A stretch of 64,000 nucleotides of DNA, from positions 77,905,387-77,969,386 of the forward strand of contig OW121741.1 in NCBI GenBank assembly GCA_933228675.1, written 5' to 3'. Position numbers and translations under genes: made by a program. Shown here piece after piece: positions 1 to 12,400 of this stretch. The stretch comes from Stomorhina lunata. Lineage: Eukaryota > Arthropoda > Insecta > Diptera > Rhiniidae. The notes beneath the pieces were generated by a model. That model did no database searches. It was not told the origin of the DNA and worked only from the letters and a program-made list of their open reading frames with translations. The first letter of the stretch is position 1; each line of letters starts with the position of its first letter.

Positions 1-13
1 TTTTAATTTTCAG

Positions 14-209
14 AAGACTACCCATTATATTACTTTGGGCCTATGCCACTTGGCCTCGGTCCTATAAGTTTAGAAACTGGAATAGTAAGCGCATTTGGAG
101 GGCAAATAATTTCCACTCCGCGCCCTATTGCAATGCCTTTTAGTTCCAGCAGTGAACCCGTAATACGCAAAAATTTTATAGAAAGATGGATATTTGACAA
201 CTTAAATAA
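14..209 (+). CDS. Tep2: TEP alternative bait-region cassette exon A
   Basis: Exon of 196 nt: acceptor ...TTTTCAG before base 14, donor GTACGA from 210. It reads as 2 nt, 64 open codons and 2 nt. The variable part starts DYPLYYFGP and is Pro/Gly/Ser-rich and mostly hydrophobic (about -2 net charge). It ends with the conserved block RKNFIERWIFDNLN, the equivalent of the R-x-F-P-E-T-W-L-W segment that follows the bait region in alpha-2-macroglobulin/TEP proteins. Its last two bases (aa) plus the first base (c) of the shared exon at 38034 give Asn, followed by TDKNG. It is the first cassette visible; the window starts 13 bases upstream, so more cassettes and the N-terminal MG-domain exons may lie to the left. 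The Tep2 name is inferred from the cassette architecture, not from an orthology test. Confidence 0.82.
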
Positions 210-593
210 GTACGAAATCATATTTTAAAATTAAATTAAATATTTGCTTTTGTTAACTAATTCAGGGGCAATATAAAAAGGTTTAACCCATATTTAATAT
301 AAAATTAAGATTAAAAATTTGTTATCTCCAGTAGCTGATTAATCGGTTAAAGGTTGATTTTATTTTGTCATAATCAAAATTTTTGAGTTAAAAACCATCT
401 GTGCTTCAAAAATAATTTAAATTTATACTAATAGTTTTAAATGATTTATGTCGAATATTGCAGCTGTTTCAGAATGACCTATTTATATATTTTTTATATA
501 TTTCCGGATTTCCTAAAGAGAGAGTGAGATAGAGAGATTTTTATTAAAAACGTCTTTAAAAATTTGAGAATTTCAATTAAAAATATTTTAAAA
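210..593. other. Intron sequence, nothing recognised
   Basis: AT-rich intronic DNA between cassette A and the first satellite array. No open frame, RNA gene or repeat was recognised. Confidence 0.6.
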
Positions 594-3500
594 CATTAGA
601 TATTTTCTATTAGATATTTTCTATAGAAAATATTAGATATTTTCTATAGAAAATATTAGATATTTTCTATAGAAAATATTAGATATTTTCTATAGAAAAT
701 ATTAGATATTTTCTATAGAAAATATTAGATATTTTCTATAGAAAATATTTGATATTTTCTATAGAAAATATTAGATATTTTCTATAGAAAATATTTGATA
801 TTTTCTATAGAAAATATTAGATATTTTCTATAGAAAATATTTGATATTTTCTATAGAAAATATTTGATATTTTCTATAGAAAATATTTGATATTTTCTAT
901 AGAAAATATTTGATATTTTCTATAGAAAATATTTGATATTTTCTATAGAAAATATTTGATATTTTCTATAGAAAATATTTGATATTTTCTATAGAAAATA
1001 TTTGATATTTTCTATAGAAAATATTTGATATTTTCTATAGAAAATATTTGATATTTTCTATAGAAAATATTAGATATTTGATATTTTCTATAGAAAATAT
1101 TAGATATTTTCTATAGAAAATATTAGATATTTTCTATAGAAAATATTAGATATTTTCTATAGAAAATATTAGATATTTTCTATAGAAAATATTAAATATT
1201 TTCTATAGAAAATATCAAATATTTTCTATAGAAAATATTAGATATTTTCTATAGAAAATATTAGATATTTTCTATAGAAAATATTAGATATTTTCTATAG
1301 AAAAATATTAGATATTTTCTATAGAAAATATTAGATATTTTCTATAGAAAATATTAGATATTTTCTATAGAAAATATTAGATATTTTCTATAGAAAATAT
1401 TAGATATTTTCTATAGAAAATACTAGATATTTTCTATAGAAAATATTAGATATTTTCTATAGAAAATATTAGATATTTTCTATAAAAAATATTAGATATT
1501 TTCTATAGAAAATATTAGATATTTTCTATAGAAAATATTAGATATTTTCTATAGAAAATATTAGATATTTTCTATAGAAAATATTTGATATTTTCTATAG
1601 AAAATATTTGATATTTTCTATAGAAAATATTAGATATTTTCTATAGAAAATATTACATATTTTCTATAGAAAATATTAGATATTTTCTATAGAAAATATT
1701 AGATATTTTCTATAGAAAATATTAGATATTTTCTATAGAAAATATTAGATATTTTCTATAGAAAATATTAGATATTTTCTATAGAAAATATTAGATATTT
1801 TCTATAGAAAATATTAGATATTTTCTATAGAAAATATTAGATATTTTCTATAGAAAATATTAGATATTTTCTATAGAAAATATTAGATATTTTCTATAGA
1901 AAATACTAGATATTTTCTATAGAAAATATTAGATATTTTCTATAGAAAATATTAGATATTTTCTATAAAAAATATTAGATATTTTCTATAGAAAATATTA
2001 GATATTTTCTATAGAAAATATTAGATATTTTCTATAGAAAATATTAGATATTTTCTATAGAAAATATTAGATATTTTCTATAGAAAATATTAGATATTTT
2101 CTATAGAAAATATTTGATATTTTCTATAGAAAATATTAGATATTTTCTATAGAAAATATTAGATATTTTCTATAGAAAATATTAGATATTTTCTATAGAA
2201 AATATTTGATATTTTCTATAGAAAATATTTGATATTTTCTATAGAAAATATTTTTTATTTCTACAGAAAATAATTTTTTCTATAGAAAATATCAAATATT
2301 TTCTATAGAAAATATCAAATATTTTCTATAGAAAATATCAAATATTTTCTATAGAAAATATCAAATATTTTCTATAGAAAATATCAAATATTTTCTATAG
2401 AAAATATCTAATATTTTCTATAGAAAATATTATATATATATATAAATATATAAAATATTTGATATTTTCTATAGAAAATATTTGATATTTTCTATAGAAA
2501 ATATTTGATATTTTCTATAGAAAATATTTGATATTTTCTATAGAAAATAATTGATATTTTCTATAGAAAATATTTGATATTTTCTATAGAAAATATTTGA
2601 TATTTTCTATAGAAAATATTTGATATTTTCTATAGAAAATATTTGACATTTTCTATAGAAAATATTTGATATTTTCTATAAAAAATATTTGATATTTTCT
2701 ATAGAAAATATTTGATATTTTCTATAGAAAATATTTGATATTTTCTATAGAAAATATTTGATATTTTCTATAGAAAATATTTGATATTTTCTATAGAAAA
2801 TATTTGATATTTTCTATAGAAAATATTTGATATTTTCTATAGAAAATATTTGATATTTTCTATAGAAAATATTTGATATTTTCTATAGAAAATATTTGAT
2901 ATTTTCTATAGAAAATATTTGATATTTTCTATAGAAAATATTTGATATTTTCTATAGAAAATATTTGATATTTTCTATAGAAAATATTAGATATTTTCTA
3001 TAAAAAATATTAGATATTTTCTATAGAAAATATTAAATATTTTCTATAGAAAATATTAGATATTTTCTATAGAAAATATTAGATATTTTCTATAGAAAAT
3101 ATTAGATATTTTCTATAGAAAATATTTGATATTTTCTATAGAAAATATTAGATATTTTCTATAGAAAATATTAGATATTTTCTATAGAAAATATTAGATA
3201 TTTTCTATAGAAAATATTAGATATTTTCTATAAAAAATATTAGATATTTTCTATAGAAAATATTAAATATTTTCTATAGAAAATATTAGATATTTTCTAT
3301 AGAAAATATTAGATATTTTCTATAGAAAATATTAGATATTTTCTATAGAAAATATTAGATATTTTCTATAGAAAATATTAGATATTTTCTATAGAAAATA
3401 TTAGATATTTTCTATAGAAAATATTAGATATTTTCTATAGAAAATATTAGATATTTTCTATAGAAAATATTAGATATTTTCTATAGAAAATATTAGATAT

Positions 3501-4205
3501 TTTCTATAGAAAATATTAGATATTTTCTATAGAAAATATTAGATATTTTCTATAGAAAATATTAGATATTTTCTATAGAAAATATTAGATATTTTCTATA
3601 GAAAATATTAGATATTTTCTATAAAAAATATTAGATATTTTCTATAGAAAATATTAGATATTTTCTATAGAAAATATTAGATATTTTCTATAGAAAATAT
3701 TAGATATTTTCTATAGAAAATATTAGATATTTTCTATAGAAAATATTAGATATTTTCTATAGAAAATATTTGATATTTTCTATAGAAAATATTAGATATT
3801 TTCTATAGAAAATATTAGATATTTTCTATAGAAAATATTAGATATTTTCTATAGAAAATATTTGATATTTTCTATAGAAAATATTTGATATTTTCTATAG
3901 AAAATATTTTTTATTTCTACAGAAAATAATTTTTTCTATAGAAAATATCAAATATTTTCTATAGAAAATATCAAATATTTTCTATAGAAAATATCAAATA
4001 TTTTCTATAGAAAATATCAAATATTTTCTATAGAAAATATCAAATATTTTCTATAGAAAATATCAAATATTTTCTATAGAAAATATCAAATATTTTCTAT
4101 AGAAAATATCAAATATTTTCTATAGAAAATATCAAATATTTTCTATAGAAAATATAAAATATTTTCTATAGAAAATATCTAATATTTTCTATAGAAAATA
4201 TTATA
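594..4205. repeat. 23-bp palindromic satellite array (left block)
   Basis: Tandem 23-bp monomers, each a perfect 20-bp palindrome (ATATTTTCTATAGAAAATAT) plus a 3-nt spacer. The spacer is TAG or TTG over most of the block, and reads CAA or CTA where the orientation flips (about 2281-2420 and 3940-4195). Two nearly identical junctions with a degenerate TTTTTTATTTCTACAG segment occur near 2250 and 3907. Rare variants recur at multiples of 23, for example TACTAGA at 1421 and 1904 (483 = 21x23), and CTATAAAAAATATTAG at about 2998 and 3228 (230 = 10x23), so the array grew by block duplication. A short (TA)n-rich break lies at about 2438-2460. Confidence 0.95.
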
Positions 4206-7200
4206 TCTATATATATAAAACTCTAACGTGACTGACTGACTGACTGACTGATTGACTGACTCATCATCGCACAGCCCAAACGGCTAAAGCTAGAGAGCTG
4301 AAATTTTGACAGCGGGTACCTTTTTCAAAGTATAGATCCACTAAGACGGGATTTTTTGAAATTCGGCCTCTAAAGGGGTAAATAGGGGTAAAAAAGGGAA
4401 AAATTAGTAATGCTGTATCTCCGGAAGTAAACGTCATAGGCCCAAAATTGAAATTGCGTTGGGATCAGCTGCAAAAATAAGTAGACACGCGTTTGGTACT
4501 TTTTGGCAGATGGGACAAATAGGGGGTAAAAAGGGTAAAAATAAAATGTTGGTACTTTTTTAAACCCATGTGTATCTTTTGAACCAATCAACAGAGTAAC
4601 AAAATTCAAAACGGAGCCGGTAAACAAGAAAAAAATATTAGACACGTGTTTGGTACTTTTTTGATTCAGGGTTCAAAAAGGGGGAAAAGCGGGGAAAAAA
4701 ATTTAGGGTAGGTCCATTTTTCTTTTTCTTTGTATTTGACTTGAACCAATAAAGCTACCAATAAAATTTATAGGGAGGTCGATTGCCCAGTACAAAATAT
4801 TAAATACGTGTTTGGTACTTTTTTCAATTAAAAGGGTAAAAAAGGGAAAAATCGGTAACATTATATCTCCTTAACCAACAGCGATAGAAGCGAAAATTAA
4901 ATTGGCTTGAGATTAGCACTAAAAATTAAGGGACACGTGTTCGGTACTTTTTTGAAAATCGGCCGCCTAGCGGGCAAACCAGGGTAGAAAAGGGAGAAAT
5001 TAGTAACATCATATCTCCGAAACCAACATAGACAGAAACAAAGTTGAAATTGGATTTGAATCGCCTACAAAAATAAGGGGACACGTGTTTGGTACTTTTT
5101 TGAAAATGGCACTAATAAGGATAAAAAAGGGTAAAAACTATATTTTGGTACTTTCTTTAACCCATATGTATCTTTTGAACTAATAAACGTAGAAACACAT
5201 TTTATATCGCAACCGATAGATATTAAAAAAGAACTTAATACGTATTTGGTACTTTTGCGATTAATGGGGTACAAAAGGGTAAAAAAAGGGAAAATATTCA
5301 AGGATAGGTTTTTTGGTTTTTAGCCATGGATATCTTTAAGGCTAATGGAGCCAGAAGTATAATTTATTGACTGGTCGATGGACATTGAAAAAAATAAACT
5401 ACGAGTTTGGTACTTTTTTTTTAATTTTGGGGGTAAAAATCTGTAAAGTATATCTTCTAAACCAAAAGTGATAGAAACAAAAACTAAATTGGTCTGAGAT
5501 CGGCACTTAAAACCAAGGGACACGTGTTCGGTACTTTTATGAAATTCAACCTCCTAGAAGGTAAAACAGGGTAGAAAAGGGAGAAATCAGTAACATCATA
5601 TCTCCGAAACCAATACAGATAGAAACAAAGTTGAAATTGGATTTAAATCGGCTAGAAAAATAAGGGGACACGTGTTAGTACTTTTTTGAAAATGGCACCA
5701 ATAAGGATAAAAAGGGTAAAAACTATATTTTGGTACTTTTTTTAACCCATATGTATCTTTTGAACTAATAAACATAGAAACATATTTTATATCGCAACCG
5801 ATAGATTTAAAAAAAGAACTAAATACGTATTTGGCACTTTTGCGATTAATGGGGTACAAAAGGGTAAATAAGAGAATATATTCAAGGATAGGTTTTTTGC
5901 TTTTAAGCCATGGATATCTTTTAGGCTAATGAAGTTAGAAGTATAATTTATTGACTGGTAGATTTACATTGAAAAGAAATAAGCTACGTGTTTGGTACTT
6001 TTTTTTAATTTTGGGGGTAAAAATCGGTAAAGTATATCTTCTAAACCAAAAGTGATAGAAACAAAAACTAAATTGGTCTGAGATTGGCACTTAAAATTAA
6101 GGAACACATGTTCGATACTTTTTTTAAGTTCAACCTCTTAGAAGGTAAAACAGGGTAGAAAAGGGAGAAATTAGTAACATCATATCTCCGAAACCAACAT
6201 CGATGCAAACAAAGTTGAAATTGGATTTGAATCGGCTAGGAAAATAAGGAGACACGTGCTTGGTACTTTTTTGGAAATGGCATTAATAAGGATAAAAAAG
6301 GGTAAAAACTATATTTTGGTACTTTTTTCAACTAATATGTATCTTTTGAACTAATAAACATAGAAACATAATTTATATCGCAACAGATAGATATTAAAAA
6401 ACAATTAAATACGTATTTGGTACTTTTGCGATTAATGGGGTACAAAAGGGTAAAAAAGGGAAAATATTTAAGGGTAGGTTTTTTGTTTTTAGCTATGGAT
6501 ATCTTTTAGGCTAATGAAGCCAGAAGTATAATTTATTGACTGGTCGATTGACAAAGAAAAAATAAAATACATTTTTGGTACTTTTTTTAATTTTGGGGGT
6601 AAAAATATATCTTCTAAATCAAAAGTGATAGAAACAAAAACTAAAACTAACTTAAAGGGTAAAACAGGGTAGAAAAGGGAGAAATTAGTAACATCATATC
6701 TCCGAATCTAACACCGATGCAAAGAAGTTTAAATTGGATTTGAATCGGATAAAAAAATAAATGGTCACGTATTTGGTACTATTTCAAAAATGGCACTAAT
6801 AAGAATAAAAAATGGTAAAAACTATATTTTGGTACTTTTTTAACCCATATATATCTTTTGAACTAATAAACATAGAAATATAATTTATATCGCAACTGAT
6901 AGGCATTAAAAAACTATTAAACACGTATTTGGTACTTTTGCGATTAATGTGGGACGAAAGGGTAAAAAAAAGGGAAAATATTCAAGAGTAGGTTTTTTGC
7001 TTTTTAGCTAAGAATATCTTTTCGGCTAATGAAGCCAGAAGCATAATTTATTGGCTGGTAAATTGACACTGAAAAAAGTAAAATAAGTGTCTGGTACTTT
7101 GGGGGTAAAAATCGGTAAAAATATATCTTCTTAGTCAAAAGTGATACAAACAACAACTAAATCGGTCTAAAATCGGCACTTTAAATTAAGGGACATGTAT

Positions 7201-9445
7201 TCGGTACTTTTTTCTTTAATTCGGCCGTTTTGGGGTTAAAACAGGGAAAAAATGTGAAATATTAGTAACGTCATATCTCCGAAATTCAAAATGATAGGAA
7301 TAGAGTTGAAATTTGCTTCGGATGGGCTGAAAAAAAACGAGAAACGTATTTGGTACTTTTTTGAATATGGTACTAATAAGGGTAAAAAAGGGCAAAAACT
7401 ATATTTTGGTACTTTTTTGGAACCCATACGTATCTTTTGAAATAACAAACATAGAGAAACAGTAAACGTCACAATTGATAAGTAACAAAGAATTATTAGA
7501 CACGTATTTGGTACTTTTACTATAATTGAGGTAAAAAAGATAAAAACTGGGAAATATTCAAGGGTAGGTTTTTAAGTAATGAAGCCAGAACTATAATTTA
7601 CAGACGGGTGGATTCATATTGAAAAAGTAAATTGAAAAAAATTGAAAAAGAAAATGGATAAATTAGTAACATCATATCTCCGAAATTTACATCGTTAGAA
7701 ACAAAGTTGAAATTGGATTTGGATCATCTTGCAAAAAAAGGGGACACGAGTTTGGTACTTTTTTGGAAATGGAACTAATAAGGGAGAAAAAAGGAAAAAA
7801 CTATATTTTGGTACTTTATTAACCCTATAAGTATCTCTTGAACTAATAAACATAAATACTCTATTTACATCACAATTGATAAGGACTAACAAAAATTAAG
7901 AAGGTGCTTCGCGCTTTTACGATAAATGAGGCACAAAAGAGTAAAAACTATGAATATTATTTAAACAAATAAAGCCAGAAGTATAATTTACAGACAGGTC
8001 TATTCACATTGCAGAAGTATAAGACAAACGATTGATTCCTTTTTTTAATTTTTGGAGTAAAAAGGGGGAAAATCGGTAACGTAATATCTCATAAATCAAA
8101 AGTGATAGAAACAAAGATTAAATTGGTCTATGATCAGCATTAAAAATTAAAGGACACGGGTTCGGTATTTTTTTTTTTTAATTTGGCCGCTTATGGTTAA
8201 AACAGGCTAGAAAATGAATAAATCATATAATCGGCTAGAAAATGAAAGGGACGTGTGTTCTGTACTTTTTTTGGAAATGGCACTAATAAGGGCCAAAAAG
8301 GGTAAAAACTATATTTTTGTACTTTTTTTTAACCCATACGTATCTTTTGAACTTATAAACATAAAGACTCACTTTATGCCACAATCAATAAGTGTTAACA
8401 AAATATTAAACATGTGCTTGGTACTTTAACGATAAATGGGGTTCTAAAAGGTGAAAACGGGAAAATATTCATTTAAGCTAATGAAGTCATAAGTATAAAT
8501 TAGAGATGTGTCAATCAAAGGGGTAAAAAAGGGAAAAATCGATAACATTATATCTTCTAAACCTAATGGATGGAAACAAACGCTAAAATGGTCTAAGATC
8601 AGCCCTAAAAATTAAGAGACTTTTCAGTACTTTTTGCAAATTAAACAGTTTTGGGGTTAAAATAGGGTAGAAAATAAAAACATTAGTAAAGTTATATCTC
8701 TGTTACTAATATCGACAGAAAAAAAATTTAAATTGGATTTAGATCGAATAGAAAAATAAAAAGTCATGTTTTTAGTAGGTACTTTTCGTAAATGAGCTAA
8801 AAATAGGGAATAAAAAGGATAAAAACTAAATTTTGGTACTTTTTTGACCCATATATAATTTTTGAATCAATTATTATAGAAACAAAATTTATACCGCAAT
8901 CGAAAATAACAAAAACGGGTCAAAAATTTAAAGATAGGTTTTTTCCTTTTAAACTGTGCATGTTGTTTAAATCAATAAAATAATAAATAAATCAATGATT
9001 TATGGACTGTTCTATTGACATTGAAGAAATATGTGACAGGTGTTTGGTATTTTTTTCAATTAACAAAAATGGAGTTAAGATCAGCAATAAAAATATTAGG
9101 ACATGTCTCCGGATTTTTTTTTAATTTGGCTGATCAGGGGTAAACAACGGGTAAAAAGGAAACTTTTGTAAAATATTCAAAATCAAAAGCGACAAGAACA
9201 AGATTTAAATTGGGTTAGCAATCAAAATTGGGTCAGCTACAAAAATAAGGGAGGCGTGTGTAGTACTTTTTTGAAAATGTAGAGGGTAGGTACTTATTTT
9301 GTCCTATATGTAACTTAAGAACCAATAGTTATTTAATTTAATTTATATCGGAATTGATAAATAAGTGAAAAAGTTATTTTGGTAAATTTTGTAACTTTGT
9401 CAATTCAAATGGTGAAGCTAACGAAGTAGCGGGTTATAAAGCTAG
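4206..9445 (+). mobile_element. Non-autonomous Helitron-like element with internal tandem repeats
   Basis: The element begins TCTATATATATAAAAC and ends in CTAG (9442-9445). A GCTA/TAGC hairpin (9417-9430) lies 11 nt before the end. It sits between A and T with no target duplication; these are the hallmarks of Helitrons. An unoccupied paralogous copy of the target survives at about 2430-2465: the bases flanking the element match it without gap. After a (CTGA)n run at about 4230, the interior consists of degenerate tandem units of roughly 585 bp (landmark GATTAATGGGGTAC near 5254, 5846 and 6430), themselves made of shorter pieces containing TTGGTACTTTTTT and GGGTAAAAAGGG. No Rep/helicase reading frame is present, and short open stretches on the minus strand follow the repeat. 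Confidence 0.75.
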
Positions 9446-12400
9446 TATATATATAAATATATAAAATATTTGATATTTTCTATAGAAAATATTTGATATT
9501 TTCTATAGAAAATATTTGATATTTTCTATAGAAAATATTTGATATTTTCTATAGAAAATATTTGATATTTTCTATAGAAAATATTTGATATTTTCTATAG
9601 AAAATATCAAATATTTTATATAGAAAATATTTGATATTTTCTATAGAAAATATTTGATATTTTCTATAGAAAATATCAAATATTTTATATAGAAAATATT
9701 TGATATTTTCTATAGAAAATATTTGACATTTTCTATAGAAAATATTTGATATTTTCTATAGAAAATATTTGATATTTTCTATAGAAAATATTTGATATTT
9801 TCTATAGAAAATATTTGATATTTTCTATAGAAAATATTTGATATTTTCTATAGAAAATATTTGATATTTTCTATAGAAAATATTTGATATTTTCTATAGA
9901 AAATATTTGATATTTTCTATAGAAAATATTTGATATTTTCTATAGAAAATATTTGATATTTTCTATAGAAAATATTTGATATTTTCTATAGAAAATATTA
10001 GATATTTTCTATAGAAAATATTAGATATTTTCTATAGAAAATATTAGATATTTTCTATAGAAAATATAAGATATTTTCTATAGAAAATATTAGATATTTT
10101 CTATAGAAAATATTAGATATTTTCTATAGAAAATATTAGATATTTTCTATAGAAAATATTAGATATTTTCTATAGAAAATATTAGATATTTTCTATAGAA
10201 AATATTAGATATTTTCTATAGAAAATATTAGATATTTTCTATAGAAAATATTAGATATTTTCTATAGAAAATATTTGATATTTTCTATAGAAAATATTTG
10301 ATATTTTCTATAGAAAATATTTGATATTTTCTATAGAAAATATTTGATATTTTCTATAGAAAATATTTGATATTTTCTATAGAAAATATTTGATATTTTC
10401 TATAGAAAATATTTGATATTTTCTATAGAAAATATTTGATATTTTCTATAGAAAATATTTGATATTTTCTATAGAAAATATTTGATATTTTCTATAGAAA
10501 ATATTTGATATTTTCTATAGAAAATATTTGATATTTTCTATAGAAAATATTTGATATTTTCTATAGAAAATATTTGATATTTTCTATAGAAAATATTTGA
10601 TATTTTCTATAGAAAATATTTGATATTTTCTATAGAAAATATTTGATATTTTCTATAGAAAATATTTGATATTTTCTATAGAAAATATTTGATATTTTCT
10701 ATAGAAAATATTTGATATTTTCTATAGAAAATATTTGATATTTTCTATAGAAAATATTTGATATTTTCTATAGAAAATATTTGATATTTTCTATAGAAAA
10801 TATTTGATATTTTCTATAGAAAATATTTGATATTTTCTATAGAAAATATTTGATATTTTCTATAGAAAATATTTGATATTTTCTATAGAAAATATTTGAT
10901 ATTTTCTATAGAAAATATTTGATATTTTCTATAGAAAATATTTGATATTTTCTATAGAAAATATTTGATATTTTCTATAGAAAATATTTGATATTTTCTA
11001 TAGAAAATATTTGATATTTTCTATAGAAAATATTTGATATTTTCTATAGAAAATATTTGATATTTTCTATAGAAAATATTTGATATTTTCTATAGAAAAT
11101 ATTTGATATTTTCTATAGAAAATATTTGATATTTTCTATAGAAAATATTTGATATTTTCTATAGAAAATATTTGATATTTTCTATAGAAAATATTTGATA
11201 TTTTCTATAGAAAATATTTGATATTTTCTATAGAAAATATTTGATATTTTCTATAGAAAATATTTGATATTTTCTATAGAAAATATTTGATATTTTCTAT
11301 AGAAAATATTTGTTATTTTCTATAGAAAATATTTGATATTTTCTATAGAAAATATTTGTTATTTTCTATAGAAAATATTTGATATTTTCTATAGAAAATA
11401 TTTGATATTTTCTATAGAAAATATTTGATATTTTCTATAGAAAATATTTGATATTTTCTATAGAAAATATTTGATATTTTCTATAGAAAATATTTGACAT
11501 TTTCTATAGAAAATATTTGATATTTTCTATAGAAAATATTTGATATTTTCTATAGAAAATATTTGATATTTTCTATAGAAAATATTTGATATTTTCTATA
11601 GAAAATATTTGATATTTTCTATAGAAAATATTTGATATTTTCTATAGAAAATATTTGATATTTTCTATAGAAAATATTTGATATTTTCTATAGAAAATAT
11701 TTGATATTTTCTATAGAAAATATTTGATATTTTCTATAGAAAATATTTGATATTTTCTATAGAAAATATATGATATTTTCTATAGAAAATATTTGATATT
11801 TTCTATAGAAAATATTTGATATTTTCTATAGAAAATATTTGATATTTTCTATAGAAAATATTAGATATTTTCTATAGAAAATATTAGATATTTTCTATAG
11901 AAAATATTAGATATTTTCTATAGAAAATATTAGATATTTTCTATAGAAAATATTAGATATTTTCTATAGAAAATATTAGATATTTTCTATAGAAAATATT
12001 AGATATTTTCTATAGAAAATATTAGATATTTTCTATAGAAAATATTAGATATTTTCTATTGAAAATATTAGATATTTTCTATAGAAAATATTAGATATTT
12101 TCTATAGAAAATATTAGATATTTTCTATAGAAAATATTAGATATTTTCTATAGAAAATATTAGATATTTTCTATAGAAAATATTTGATATTTTCTATAGA
12201 AAATATTAGATATTTTCTATAGAAAATATTAGATATTTTCTATAGAAAATATTAGATATTTTCTATAGAAAATATTTGATATTTTCTATAGAAAATATTT
12301 GATATTTTCTATAGAAAATATTTGATATTTTCTATAGAAAATATTTGATATTTTCTATAGAAAATATTTGATATTTTCTATAGAAAATATTTGATATTTT

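Noticed and set aside
4370..8429. Many 60-90 codon minus-strand frames with a recurring KKVPKYSFYPF phrase
   Set aside because: They recur with the ~585-bp tandem unit of the Helitron-like element and are translations of the repeat, not genes.
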